Shown here piece after piece: positions 35,653 through 44,903 of a stretch of DNA of 64,000 nucleotides; the first letter of the stretch is position 1; every line of letters begins with the position of its first letter. Under the pieces are notes generated by a model, which made no database searches, had not been told where the DNA came from, and worked only from the letters and a program-made list of their open reading frames with translations. The stretch is taken from contig JAREWP010000053.1 in assembly GCA_029001845.1 (NCBI GenBank), positions 1 to 64,000 on the forward strand. Reading direction: 5' to 3'. The position numbers and the translations under genes are program-made. Source of the DNA: Candidatus Magnetocorallium paracelense (lineage in GTDB: Bacteria; Nitrospirota; Thermodesulfovibrionia; Thermodesulfovibrionales; Magnetobacteriaceae).

Positions 35653-37147
35653 CTGTGGAATTTACGACAGAGAATATTAAAAAGTCTCCTGAATCGTTAA
35701 AAGGAGTTTCCGAACCGGCGACGATATTCATAAAATATGAGTTAAAAGAAAACAGCTCCGTTGCCGAAATTGCAGGTATTATTGCATTTAGATCGGATGT
35801 ACGATGCCATTGAAAATCACTTCCAAGGTAATACATATTATCATGAGGGTCTGAAACAACGAGATAGATGTCTCCTGTTCCGCTTCCCTGTAATCTGGCA
35901 TAAAGCGCGATAGTCTCTCCGGGATCGTAAAACATCTTGTCAGGCAAAACTTCAAAGAGATTATCGTCAGGCTCGGGCAATGTAAACTTCAGGAAGTAAA
36001 GCTTTGCATCGATATAGTCGCCCAAAACCAGGAGATAGAGATTTCGACCGTCAACCTTAATCATACATGTACCCTCAGCCGAGTATGGAGCGACGGCCTG
36101 CTTTACTTCCCAATCCTCTCCGTCAGGACTGTATCTGTACATAATATTACCTCTTTCTCCGTCGGCATCGATAGGTACATCAGGGGAATTATCCCAAAAA
36201 GCGTGAAAAGCGCCCCATTGATCAACTGCGAATCGCGCGCCCATGCCCGCTCTTGCATCGGATGTCCCGCCTGCCACTGTCATGACATCCCATGAATCTC
36301 CGTCGAGCTTTCCAAGTAAAGCGGATGTGCCTGTATTGTTGTCAGCATATTTATACATGGAAGCATAAGGATTTCCGCTGTTGTCGAGAAACAGGTCCGT
36401 CCAAAATTCAAGCTCATAGAGTTTCCCGGAGTCATCGATAAGGGATATTGTCCAACTGTCACCGTCATTGGACTGTGCATATATAAAGTCATGAAAGGTT
36501 GTGTCATTTCCATAGGTGACATGATATGTTCCCGTATCTGCGTTATATACGAAATCCGCTATCCTGTATTGAATCTCCTGAGGCAAGTCCATTTCGCTTT
36601 GTGTCCATGTCGTCTGAGAGAGAGGAGAAAAAAGCCTTAGAGAATTGGAACCTTGTCTGACGAAAATCGCTTTGCCCTGCCCGTTTAGCTGCATTCTTGT
36701 ATGCCACCCTCCATACTCTACAATCGTCTGATCGCCAGGTACATTGTCGGTTATCACCTGATAAACCAAGTGAGTATCGGGATCATTCTGATGCTTGATA
36801 TAGCAGATATGCACACTGTTATCGGAAGGGTCTACAATTACACCGGTAGATATTGATCCCAGTTTTGCGTCACTTTCAATCGTTGTCTTTGTCCACTCAC
36901 CATTTGAACCGTAGGCGTAAACAGCCTCGGCTCTCTCTTCACCGGGGACCGGCAGCAGATAGATGACATGAATGGTTCCCTTGGTGTCGACGTCAAAGTC
37001 ATAAGAATAAATCCTTCGCGAGAAGTCCTCTTCCGAGTCCTCCAGGATGGATTCAAAATCCGGTGAAAGCTCGGCAAACACCAAATTATTCATAATTAAA
37101 AGGGGAAGGAAAAGAGCGGCGAAAAATAACAGTAAAGCCCGTTTCAT
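35588..37147 (-). CDS. Secreted beta-propeller-like protein of unknown function
   Basis: 519 residues from the ATG at 37147, chosen for GGAGG six bases upstream and a signal peptide (about 1-26, ALLLFFAALFLPLLIMNNLVFA). Repeats of about 45-55 residues with Asp and aromatic signatures such as SYDFDVDTKGTIHVIYLL, GVIVDPSDNSVHICYI, DLFLDNSGNPYASMYKYA and RFAVDQWGAFHAFWDN suggest a six-bladed propeller of BNR/sialidase type. The C-terminal part (about 400-519) has a Asp/Gly-rich beta-sandwich look (YDPGETIALYARLQ). It is close to the beta-helix gene, so both may work outside the cell on polysaccharide. Confidence 0.7.
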   Translation of the reverse strand: MKRALLLFFAALFLPLLIMNNLVFAELSPDFESILEDSEEDFSRRIYSYDFDVDTKGTIHVIYLLPVPGEERAEAVYAYGSNGEWTKTTIESDAKLGSISTGVIVDPSDNSVHICYIKHQNDPDTHLVYQVITDNVPGDQTIVEYGGWHTRMQLNGQGKAIFVRQGSNSLRLFSPLSQTTWTQSEMDLPQEIQYRIADFVYNADTGTYHVTYGNDTTFHDFIYAQSNDGDSWTISLIDDSGKLYELEFWTDLFLDNSGNPYASMYKYADNNTGTSALLGKLDGDSWDVMTVAGGTSDARAGMGARFAVDQWGAFHAFWDNSPDVPIDADGERGNIMYRYSPDGEDWEVKQAVAPYSAEGTCMIKVDGRNLYLLVLGDYIDAKLYFLKFTLPEPDDNLFEVLPDKMFYDPGETIALYARLQGSGTGDIYLVVSDPHDNMYYLGSDFQWHRTSDLNAIIPAISATELFSFNSYFMNIVAGSETPFNDSGDFLIFSVVNSTDAMLDGFSFLSPLYTNKLHIW

Positions 37148-37211
37148 ATAAACCTCCAAATATAAAAAGTTATTATTAATGTCATTGAAGTTAAAGTAAC
37201 AACTCAGGTAT

Positions 37212-38519
37212 TTAGGCTGTGACTACTTTTGTGCTTTTAATACCTAATCTTCTGAAAACGCCTCTTGTATCCAAAATTAAAGATGCATGCTTTTCTATAA
37301 AAAAATAGTCATAATCTGTATGATCGGTGCTTACAATTACCAGATCAGCACTCTTTAATGTCTCTTCCGAAAGGCAGGTAGAAGTCATATCGATATCAGG
37401 ATAGTGTCTGTGTTCTCTGCAACATGGCACGAAAGGATCGTTGTAAGAAACCAGGGCGCCCAGATTTCTTAACAATTGGATTATTTTTAAAGAGGGCGAT
37501 TCTCTCTGATCGTCGATATCTTTTTTATAAGCCATGCCCAGTACAATAATCCTGGAGCCTTTTACTGATTTACTTTTCATATTCATTATCCATCCGGCGC
37601 GCTCAACTACATAGTATGGCATGCCGGTGTTTACCTCACCTGCCAGCTCTATAAAACGTGTACTGAAATCGTATTCTCTTGCTTTCCATGTAAGGTAAAA
37701 AGGATCAATGGGAATACAGTGACCGCCCAGTCCCGGACCGGGATAGAAAGGCTGAAAACCGAAGGGCTTTGTGCTTGCAGCCTCAATAACCTCCCAAATG
37801 TCAATATCCATTTTATGAAACAATATTTTAAGCTCATTAATTAAGGCGATATTTACGGATCTGTAGATATTCTCAAGAAGCTTGGTCGCCTCGGCAATCT
37901 TTGTAGATGACACCGGAACAGTTCGCTCCACTACCTTACTGTATAATGTATCCGCAGTTCTCAGGCATTGGGGAGTCAACCCGCCTACTACCTTTGGGAT
38001 GGTACGGGTATTAAAATCTTTATTATTCGGGTCTTCCCGCTCCGGAGAGAAAGCAAGGTAGAAATCCACTCCCCCTCTGAGCCCTTCCTTTTCAAGAATT
38101 TTCAACATATCCTCATCGGTAGTGCCCGGATAGGTAGTAGATTCAAGTACTATTAACTGCCCCTTTCTAAGATGTGAGGCGATAGTCGCAGTTGTGTCAA
38201 AAACATAAGACATATTTGGTTCACGATACTTGTTAAGAGGAGTCGGTACGCAGATTATAATACAATCCATTTCCGAGAGTTTTGAAAAATCTGAAGTAGG
38301 CAGGAAAGAGGATTTCTTTTGTACTATAATATCGATGTCTATATGTCTTATATACATCTTACCGCAAAGAAGCATTTCTACTTTATTATTGTCAATATCG
38401 AATCCGGTAACTTCAAATCCTGCTTTAAGAAATTCTATAACAAGAGGGAGACCAACATAACCAAGACCGATTACGCCTATTTTGGCGCGCTCCGAATGAA
38501 TCTTATTAATTAAATCCAT
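37212..38519 (-). CDS. UDP-sugar 6-dehydrogenase (UDP-GlcNAc/ManNAc or UDP-Glc type)
   Basis: 435 residues. NAD-binding start KIGVIGLGYVGLPLVIEF, CVPTPLN, VLESTTYPGTT, AEATKLLENIYRSVNIALINEL, and catalytic GGHCIPIDP with Cys268; the C-terminal domain has VLGMAYKKDIDDQRESPSLKI. Family members oxidise the 6-OH of a nucleotide sugar to the uronic acid for capsule or O-antigen. The PFYPGPGLGGHCI segment and Y-W context match WbpA/TviB-type UDP-N-acetylhexosamine dehydrogenases somewhat better than Ugd, but I am not sure. It lies 64 bases upstream of the propeller gene (minus strand). Confidence 0.85.
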   Translation of the reverse strand: MDLINKIHSERAKIGVIGLGYVGLPLVIEFLKAGFEVTGFDIDNNKVEMLLCGKMYIRHIDIDIIVQKKSSFLPTSDFSKLSEMDCIIICVPTPLNKYREPNMSYVFDTTATIASHLRKGQLIVLESTTYPGTTDEDMLKILEKEGLRGGVDFYLAFSPEREDPNNKDFNTRTIPKVVGGLTPQCLRTADTLYSKVVERTVPVSSTKIAEATKLLENIYRSVNIALINELKILFHKMDIDIWEVIEAASTKPFGFQPFYPGPGLGGHCIPIDPFYLTWKAREYDFSTRFIELAGEVNTGMPYYVVERAGWIMNMKSKSVKGSRIIVLGMAYKKDIDDQRESPSLKIIQLLRNLGALVSYNDPFVPCCREHRHYPDIDMTSTCLSEETLKSADLVIVSTDHTDYDYFFIEKHASLILDTRGVFRRLGIKSTKVVTA

Positions 38520-38839
38520 GATTTCTCCTTGTTATATATGAGCCTTCTATTGTGAGAAGCTTAACTTTTATTGGGGTCAGGGTATTTACAATAAAAAATG
38601 AGGGATAGAGGATTCCGGTTTTATTGGCGATTTAAATAAAGGACCGCCGTAAACCGTCAGTATATCGGAGAGTATTCTGCTGTCTCGGTAAAGAAGATCC
38701 TGTAAAACGAAAACAGTTATAATCTTTCCTATACATTTAGGTGTTTTTAGCAACTCCAACCTGACCTGACAACAGGCCACATTAGCGAGGGAGAAAAAAG
38801 GCAGGCAAGGATAAATCAGTTCCTTTGAGAGGTCAGGTA

Positions 38840-39031
38840 TTAACCTCTGCTGAATCTGATAGCTTTCATCCTTTTCTTTCTTGCCTCGATTCTTTTTCTT
38901 TTTTTCTTTTCAGAGGGTTTTTCATAGTATTTTTTTCTTTTTATATCTCTAAATATCCCCTCCTTCTGGAGTTGACGTTTCAGGACTTTTAACGCCCTTT
39001 CAAGATCATTTCCATAAACTTGTATACTCAA
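38840..39031 (-). CDS. rpsU: 30S ribosomal protein S21
   Basis: 63 residues from a TTG at 39031 with GGAGA about seven bases upstream. SIQVYGNDLERALKVLKRQ, a Lys/Arg-rich helix, KKYYEKPSEKKKRK and a short basic end are typical S21. An upstream in-frame extension is rejected because it reads through the end of the RRM gene. Forms a pair with the RRM gene ending one base upstream, so both are probably co-transcribed. The gap 38520-38839 has no convincing gene. Confidence 0.9.
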   Translation of the reverse strand: MSIQVYGNDLERALKVLKRQLQKEGIFRDIKRKKYYEKPSEKKKRKRIEARKKRMKAIRFSRG

Positions 39032-39032
39032 T

Positions 39033-39353
39033 TTATCTCCATTCTCTACCTGACTTCTTTCTGTCAGGTTTCCTTGATCTGTTATCGAACTTTTTATTCT
39101 CTTTCCGTTGCGGCCTGGCTTCGGCAACCGTAATCGGTCTCTCTTTTAGTGATGTGCCGTTAAGCTCGGAGATAGCTCTTGTGGCGTCTTCATTCGATGC
39201 CATTTCAACAAAACCGAATCCCCTTGGCTGACCTGTCTGTCTGTCTGTTATTAGCGTTACGGACTCGACTTCCCCTGACTGAGAAAAAAACTCTTTTATA
39301 TCTTCTTCTGAAGCATCAAATGAGATGTTGCCTACATAAAGTTTATTGCCCAC
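39033..39353 (-). CDS. RRM-domain RNA-binding protein
   Basis: 106 residues. RNP2 (KLYVGNISFDA) and RNP1 (RGFGFVEM) flank the RRM fold (about 3-80), followed by a Lys/Arg-rich tail (about 82-106). Typical of the small bacterial/cyanobacterial RNA-binding proteins. It precedes rpsU with a one-base gap, and its RNA target is unknown. The ATG at 39353 has the AAGGAG ribosome site upstream on the minus strand. Confidence 0.88.
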   Translation of the reverse strand: MGNKLYVGNISFDASEEDIKEFFSQSGEVESVTLITDRQTGQPRGFGFVEMASNEDATRAISELNGTSLKERPITVAEARPQRKENKKFDNRSRKPDRKKSGREWR

Positions 39354-39663
39354 GCTTTTCTCCTTATTAAGAAACTTTTAGACTTCCGATTAATGATTTC
39401 AGACTATAACCTAAGAAAGAAATTTCAATACGTGTTAGGAAGCTAAAAGAGGCGGACTTAATCGAATGAGAAGATGTCATAAGATTTCTATCTCTTGCAT
39501 CTTTATTGCTAAATAAACACCTGATATCTATCCGGGTTAACTAAAAATGAGGTTGCTTCCTCCTTTATCGATTTGTTTAGGCGCAAAGAAAGAGTATAAC
39601 AATTAATAATTCCTTTTGTCAAAAAGAGTGTTATTTTTTTAATTCTGTAATGACAGTCGCCGG

Positions 39664-40323
39664 TTACCACCCGACAGTTGCTCGTTTCCCTGTTTTTGTA
39701 ATCTCCTTTTCCTCCGCCCAAATTGTGAGACCTGTCTCGGGATCGACCATCTCCATAGTAAACTTCATGTACACATGCTCATTTCCCTGAGCCCTTTTTC
39801 GAATAGACGAGACCTCTCCGGTCAGAAAATAGTCGGCAGCATAAATATTATTCTTTTTCCCGATAGTATTTTTATTGACCTTGCCTGACTGCCTGAGTTT
39901 CTGTTGATTCATTACTTCGTCCCGTATGTGTTGATCCCGTTTTTCGGTGCTAAAACTGGTGACAAGTGCTTTACCGGACTTTATAAGAGCAACACGTATC
40001 TTTTTTGCTATCGCAACAGTATCGACACTGCGGTCATCACTGTTATTCTCTATATGACTAAAAGCAATAATAACTTTGCCGGGTCGATTGAATGCTTCGT
40101 GCATCAAAAGCGACATCGTCATCCTCTCGGCCACCATTTGGAGATCACTGTGACTGAACCTGGTGTCGTAAGTCTCTATTTCCGAAGGGTCCTGATATGA
40201 AACATCGGTTAATACCGCCGGCCCGGATGTAGTAGAGGCGCATCCTGTTACAGCGAGTAAAATCAAAGATAAAAACAAAAAATTCTCCCTTTTCAGGGTT
40301 AATAAATTCGATTTCTTAAACAT
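39664..40323 (-). CDS. LpoB-family penicillin-binding protein activator, lipoprotein
   Basis: 219 residues from the ATG at 40323, chosen because AGGAGG lies just upstream and a lipoprotein signal follows (LLAVTGC lipobox). LpoB family features: YQDPSEIETYDTRFSHSDLQMVAERMT, KVIIAFSHIENNSDD, AADYFLTGEVSSIRKRA and YMKFTMEMVDPETGLTIWAEEKEITK. In E. coli LpoB activates PBP1B. Last gene of a COG3014-YcfL-LpoB trio, which tends to stay together. The 39354-39663 gap beyond shows no gene. Confidence 0.85.
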   Translation of the reverse strand: MFKKSNLLTLKRENFLFLSLILLAVTGCASTTSGPAVLTDVSYQDPSEIETYDTRFSHSDLQMVAERMTMSLLMHEAFNRPGKVIIAFSHIENNSDDRSVDTVAIAKKIRVALIKSGKALVTSFSTEKRDQHIRDEVMNQQKLRQSGKVNKNTIGKKNNIYAADYFLTGEVSSIRKRAQGNEHVYMKFTMEMVDPETGLTIWAEEKEITKTGKRATVGW

Positions 40324-40363
40324 TTTAGTCCTCCTGAAGGTTAAAATCGTGGTGTGGAATTCT

Positions 40364-40765
40364 CTATTGCCTGAGAAAGACAACGACAGAACTTACGGCC
40401 TTTTTATCTATGGCTCTCTTTTGTATTGTGAATGTCTGACTGCTTTTGGCAATGATCGGAGTCCAGTTAAACATCCCTTCACTCACCTGATTCCCGAAAT
40501 CGTCATACCATTTTATTCTATACTTTAAAGGAAGATCGGCTTTGTTTTTATTGAAAACGGAAACGTTCATCTCGAGCATGCCGTTATTGATCCTGCCATT
40601 AACGGCAGAGATAATCAAATCATTCTGAAGAGAAGAGTCGGCAAGTTCTATATTTACAAACTGATTGGCAGGCGTCCTGATAACGGAAGGCCCTCCTCCG
40701 CACCCTGCCGGGATGAGAGAGATCATAAAAAAACAAACAAATAATCTAAAAAATCCGACATTCAT
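40364..40765 (-). CDS. YcfL-like (DUF1425) lipoprotein
   Basis: 133 residues. Signal peptide with lipobox LIPAGC. The mature part fits the YcfL fold: NQFVNIELADSSLQNDLIISAV, LEMNVSVFNKNKADLPLKYRIKWYDDFGNQVSEG, WTPIIAKSSQTFTIQKRAIDKKAVSSVVVFLR. It is of unknown biochemical function but nearly always adjacent to lpoB. 40 bases separate it from lpoB and 110 from the COG3014 gene. Confidence 0.85.
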   Translation of the reverse strand: MNVGFFRLFVCFFMISLIPAGCGGGPSVIRTPANQFVNIELADSSLQNDLIISAVNGRINNGMLEMNVSVFNKNKADLPLKYRIKWYDDFGNQVSEGMFNWTPIIAKSSQTFTIQKRAIDKKAVSSVVVFLRQ

Positions 40766-40875
40766 GTATGCCTCCTTGTATATGATACGTTATTTAATTG
40801 TTTCTTTGCCTGATGCTGCGGCAGAGATTGTCATTATAACATTTATGACCTTTTTCTTTCGAGAAAAATGGAGGT

Positions 40876-42402
40876 TCACTTTGAAACAATAATACCTTTT
40901 CCCGGTGTGTATACATTTACAATAGTTGTTACTCCCTCTTTGACCTCTACCGGGATATCAACTCTTTGCCTGAACGCACCTCTCATCGATAAACCTTCAA
41001 ATGTGAATGTGTAATCACCTGGTTTATAAAAAAAATCCATAACGGATATTTCAGCAGGAAGAGTCCTCCAGCTTCTGACATCAGCCTGCTCTGTAACGAA
41101 ATTAAAAATTGATGTCATTAAAGAACCTATTCCGCCTGCTCGTTCAGAAATTTCATAAGACGCAATCCCCTTTGCCACAACGCGGGCTATTATCCTTGCG
41201 ATAACGGCAGGTCTCTTCTCTTTGTAATTTTTATTCGCAAGGGCCTCGATATCCGCAATTTTTACTGATTCGCTTATAAGTTTCCCAGCTCTGTCCTTGA
41301 GATAAAAACCATAGAAATCCTTTTCAGCCCTTTTTAATACAGGATAAGCAACAAAGAGAAGTGTGTTTTTCAAAGGTACAGGCAATTTAATTTGATCTTT
41401 TTGAGGCGCCAGACCATTGCTGATGAATATAACGATACGGCCTTTGTCCTTGTATTCCGAAGACAGTAAAGGCATACCGCCAAGGTGTTGCAGTTTTTTT
41501 ACATAATCCTTTATATCTTCAACACGCCCCTTTTTCTCGGCAAGCCGAATAAGGTGTTGCAGAATCAGTTTATTGCGCGGCAATAATGCATGGGCGTCTT
41601 TTAAATCAATATATGCATTATCTAGTCCTCTGTAACCACCACTGCGATCAAACATTTCTTCATCTATAACAGATGAAAGGTAATAGGTAAAACCGTTTTC
41701 ATATGAATTGGGGACTTTGTCGGCGATCATATCTGAAGAGCGGTGCACTCTCTTGAGTTCCGAATTAAAGGCTCTCCAGTCTACTGCTCCACCGGCGCGA
41801 GTTCTCTGTTCGTCAGCTAAAGAATGTTTATAAACGTCATCTTCCAGCCTCATCTTTTCATCGTTTTGAAGCTTATATGCCCGATCTATCTCTCTGCGAG
41901 CGTCCTTTTTTTCACCAAGCATGTAATAATTCAATGCCTGATATGTATCGATAAAAATTCTCTCAAAGGTCTCGCCTTTATATGACATCGTATTATCGTT
42001 AATTAAAATGGATGCAGCATCTTTTCCGGCCTCGCCGACTGAAAAAATCGCTTTATTGTTAAAGTGCTCGACTATCTCCCGGGCTCTTGATAAATAATAT
42101 TCGCTCCTTTTGTAATCGCCACAGGCCTGAAGTAATAAACCATATTCACAATAATCGAGAAGTTTATCTTCGTCGAAAGAATAATTGTCCGCTCTACCCG
42201 GAGCGTTGGCTAATGCAAAAGTATTTCCAAAGGGCGCTCTATCCTTGACCGATGCCTCTGTGCTTTTACAGGGCCCTCTGTATTTGTATACATCAAGCAT
42301 ATCCGGTAATCTTGTGTTGTGTAAGGAAGTACAACCTCCCTGCAAAACAATAGTTAATGCAGAGAGAAGCATAAAAAAAGAGAATTTCTTACGAACTGTC
42401 AT
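40876..42402 (-). CDS. COG3014-family lipoprotein with helical repeat region
   Basis: 508 residues from the ATG at 42402; an earlier in-frame ATG at 42423 gives a longer n-region. Lipobox LQGGC. Helical TPR-like stretch (about 75-310): LDYCEYGLLLQACGDYKRSEYYLSRA, DTYQALNYYMLGEKKDARREID, NGFTYYLSSVIDEEMFDRSG and RNKLILQHLIRLAEK. The C-terminal half (about 330-508) has the COG3014 signature GRIVIFISNGLAPQKDQIKLPVP. It leads the YcfL-LpoB trio, with a likely role in envelope/peptidoglycan synthesis control by linkage. The 42403-42851 interval upstream holds a region of inverted repeat segments but no gene. Confidence 0.82.
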   Translation of the reverse strand: MTVRKKFSFFMLLSALTIVLQGGCTSLHNTRLPDMLDVYKYRGPCKSTEASVKDRAPFGNTFALANAPGRADNYSFDEDKLLDYCEYGLLLQACGDYKRSEYYLSRAREIVEHFNNKAIFSVGEAGKDAASILINDNTMSYKGETFERIFIDTYQALNYYMLGEKKDARREIDRAYKLQNDEKMRLEDDVYKHSLADEQRTRAGGAVDWRAFNSELKRVHRSSDMIADKVPNSYENGFTYYLSSVIDEEMFDRSGGYRGLDNAYIDLKDAHALLPRNKLILQHLIRLAEKKGRVEDIKDYVKKLQHLGGMPLLSSEYKDKGRIVIFISNGLAPQKDQIKLPVPLKNTLLFVAYPVLKRAEKDFYGFYLKDRAGKLISESVKIADIEALANKNYKEKRPAVIARIIARVVAKGIASYEISERAGGIGSLMTSIFNFVTEQADVRSWRTLPAEISVMDFFYKPGDYTFTFEGLSMRGAFRQRVDIPVEVKEGVTTIVNVYTPGKGIIVSK

Positions 42403-42664
42403 ATTATGAGCCTTTTTTTTCATCAGCCTGAAATTCCATCGTCTGCAAATGGAATAACCGGCAAAGGATCGCATTGCTTACCATTCACCTGTTGCCTTAT
42501 GCCTTGATTCATGTCGGGCTTTCACAACGCCGTGTTGGACAATAACAAATAATATATAAAATCTCAATAAAAATCAAGCTGATGAGTTATCTATATAAAT
42601 ATATACGAATCGTGATTTGTATCGTATGATACAGACGTATACTGAAAATTATGAGATAATAGAA

Positions 42665-42835
42665 TATTGCATAACTGCAAGCAGGTATTCAGACTGAAGC
42701 AAAAAACGCATTTTTTGACTTATCGGACAATACTATTAACTTATCGGTTACGTTAGAAGTGGACTTTCTGTAGATTCTTTGTTTTTAGCCTGAAAGTCTT
42801 CAGCCTATCCACCTGAGTAATTACTTAAAAACTCA
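42665..42835. repeat. Imperfect inverted-repeat element around CTTCAGCC/GACTGAAG motifs
   Basis: Left end AACTGCAAGCAGGTATTCAGACTGAAGCA, right end GTCTTCAGCCTATCCACCTGAGTAATTAC. The ends are roughly complementary. Related single ends appear at about 16708-16745, 31128-31165 and 26195-26225. It is intergenic and noncoding, just upstream of the microprotein gene at 42852. Confidence 0.5.
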
Positions 42836-42851
42836 AATAAGGAGGAGTATT

Positions 42852-42938
42852 ATGCTGGAAGTCGTAGTAGCACCGGTGCTGTTTATAATGGTGATAGCCG
42901 GCTTTATTGTCACAGGCAATAAATGCATGAACAACTGA
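42852..42938 (+). CDS. 28-residue membrane microprotein
   Basis: ATG at 42852, TGA at 42936-42938. Product MLEVVVAPVLFIMVIAGFIV followed by TGNKCMNN: a single hydrophobic helix of about 19 residues with one Glu near the N-terminus and a short polar tail. Start is marked by a near-perfect AAGGAGGAG ribosome site seven bases upstream. Strong ribosome site and a clean transmembrane helix support real expression, but there is no comparative evidence. Function unknown; small single-pass proteins often modulate membrane complexes. Confidence 0.6.
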   Translation: MLEVVVAPVLFIMVIAGFIVTGNKCMNN

Positions 42939-43127
42939 TTTCACCATTATAATTTCTGCCGATAGAATATCAAGACAATCAACCTCTACCTACCGCAATT
43001 AAATAATTCATAGCAACTCCTGCGCTCACGCTGTTGTCTCTGCAAATTCATCAAATATTGCTCCCCTATCCTTTTCCGAATTCTTTATATCCCCTCTGCT
43101 TATATATCCCGAAAATAACCTGCATCG

Positions 43128-43266
43128 TGCCGGAATGAGCAGCAATGTCCTGCTGAAACAAGCTGAAACTCGCAGACTCAAACACCACCTTGTTTCAGCA
43201 GGACATTGCTGCTCATTCTGACAATTTTCATACTTTGTGGTGACCCGGAGGGCCATGGATGTTTGC
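43128..43266. repeat. Long-hairpin repeat element, copy C (reverse orientation)
   Basis: Arms 43133-43162 and 43189-43218 form a perfect 30-bp inverted repeat around a 26-base loop (43163-43188). The flank (CACCACAAAGTATGAAAATT read on the minus strand) lies at the right side, 43219-43266, ending in GGCCATGGATGTTTGC. Compared with copy B the arms carry compensating changes (TGCCAAAACAAG versus TGCTGAAACAAG). Confidence 0.8.
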
Positions 43267-43294
43267 TCTAAAAATAAACAACCACAAAAATGTA

Positions 43295-43318
43295 GGGGCA
43301 GACCTGCATGTCTGTCCC
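43295..43318. repeat. Short palindrome GGGGCAGAC...GTCTGTCCC
   Basis: An 8-9 bp stem with a six-base loop CTGCAT, sister of the palindrome at 31097-31118 with compensating arm changes. It lies in the 43219-43426 gap before the REC-kinase gene. Confidence 0.5.
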
Positions 43319-43426
43319 GGTGGCGGCTAACGAACAAACGCACCGGAGTAACGACACGCGGATTCTTGCCATTATACCGTTTTATTTGCTATTATTGCTT
43401 TAACATCTGCCCTACAACGGATTGGA

Positions 43427-44632
43427 ATGATAGAAAACGACAGGCATAAAATACTGGTAGTTGAAGATTCTAATTTCATAAGAAATTTACTGGTCAAGAG
43501 TCTCCGGGAACATTATGATGTTTTAGTAGCCGGCAATGGAGAGGAAGCATTAGCCATCGCTTTTAAAGAACTCCCCAAGCTCATATTACTTGATATTGTA
43601 ATGCCATTAATGGATGGTTATGAGGTTTGCCGCAGACTCAAAGCGAGTTTAGAAACAAAAAATATTCCTGTTGTATTTATAACTTCTATGGATGAAGAGC
43701 AAGATGAGGCCAAAGGGCTTGCCATAGGAGCCATCGATTATATAACCAAACCTTTCAGCGAAGCGATTGTCCTGGCAAGGGTGAGAAATCATGTTGAAAG
43801 AGAAATGATGGAAAGTCAGTTGATTCAATCCTCTAAGTTGGCCTCCATCGGTCTTCTTGCCTCAGGCATTGCCCATGAGATCAACAACCCCTTGGGCTTT
43901 GTAAAATCCAATATAGGAAATTTAGATAAGTTTGCCGGTAAACTCATATCTTTTACCAATAAGATTACGAATATGCTGGAGAATTATGATATTCCCCAGA
44001 GAATTAAGGATGAAATAAACGCTGAAAAAGAACAGATAAACTACGGTTATATAACAAAAAGAATGGATGATATGCTCAAAAGTTCAAAAGATGGCGTTGA
44101 AAGAATAAAAAAGATAGTTGCAGACCTGAAATCGTTTTCCAGAGTAGATGCTGCTGAGGTCGATGAGGCTGATATTAACAGTTTACTGGACATTACTCTT
44201 AATATTCTCCATAACGAGCACAAAGATAGAATTACAATTAAAAAAGTTTATGGTGATATTCGGCCAATTAAGTGTTTTGTTTCAAAAATAAACCAGGTAT
44301 TATTGAACTTATTAATAAACGCCTGTCATGCCATTGAGAATGAAGGCGAGATACAGCTAAAAACCTTTGAAAAGGATGATGTTATAAATGTTGAAATCAG
44401 CGATACCGGCTCCGGCATACAACAAGAACATATGGATAAGCTCTTTAACCCTTTCTTTACAACAAAACCGGTGGGAGAGGGAACAGGCCTCGGGCTTTCT
44501 GTAAGCTATGGTATCATAAAACAACACAGTGGGATAATAAGCGTTAAAAGCGTCTTACACAAAGGCTCTACCTTTACTATTAAGCTCCCTTTAAATCCTG
44601 ACCTTCTCAATCCGACAGAGATGGACACCTGA
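43427..44632 (+). CDS. Response regulator-histidine kinase hybrid (REC-HisKA-HATPase)
   Basis: 401 residues. REC (1-125; Asp56 in LILLDIVMPLMDG), then the H-box LASGIAHEINNPLGF with His149, a helical linker, and the ATPase (about 270-390) with LLNLLINACHAIENEG, ISDTGSGI and GTGLGLSVSYG. All boxes are intact, in contrast to the REC-kinase at 9203. No membrane segment, so input reaches it through REC phosphorylation or a partner. Stand-alone gene with repeats on both sides. Confidence 0.9.
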   Translation: MIENDRHKILVVEDSNFIRNLLVKSLREHYDVLVAGNGEEALAIAFKELPKLILLDIVMPLMDGYEVCRRLKASLETKNIPVVFITSMDEEQDEAKGLAIGAIDYITKPFSEAIVLARVRNHVEREMMESQLIQSSKLASIGLLASGIAHEINNPLGFVKSNIGNLDKFAGKLISFTNKITNMLENYDIPQRIKDEINAEKEQINYGYITKRMDDMLKSSKDGVERIKKIVADLKSFSRVDAAEVDEADINSLLDITLNILHNEHKDRITIKKVYGDIRPIKCFVSKINQVLLNLLINACHAIENEGEIQLKTFEKDDVINVEISDTGSGIQQEHMDKLFNPFFTTKPVGEGTGLGLSVSYGIIKQHSGIISVKSVLHKGSTFTIKLPLNPDLLNPTEMDT

Positions 44633-44671
44633 ACTTCAATACCATTCACTTAAAGAGCAAATTCAACTCAT

Positions 44672-44772
44672 ATATACTTTGAATATCGAATATCGAACAG
44701 GGAATGTCGAATTATGAAGTTCTTTCCTTCGATATTCATTATGACCTGTTCTACATTCGATATTTTCTTCCT
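44672..44772. repeat. Dispersed repeat with tandem CGAATATCGAA-like motifs
   Basis: The interval alternates CGAATATCGAAC, GAATTATGAAGTTC, CGATATTCATTATGACCTGTTC and CGATATTTTC. The motif family is a commonly seen noncoding bacterial repeat that can be mistaken for a reading frame. No gene is seen in the 44633-45283 stretch. Confidence 0.4.
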
Positions 44773-44903
44773 TGAGTTAAGGCTTATGCCCTCACCCCCC
44801 TTAGAAGTTGACCATCTCCCACATTTATTACCGATTTTTGACTCACCCCTACGTTTAATGTAAACAACAAGCGGTTGCAATAAAAAAGCCGACAACTTGT
44901 TAT

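Noticed and set aside
38586-38780. 64-codon minus-strand reading upstream of the S21/RRM genes
   Set aside because: No ribosome site, no recognised family, and nearby GGGGTCAGG-type repeat sequence suggests noncoding debris.
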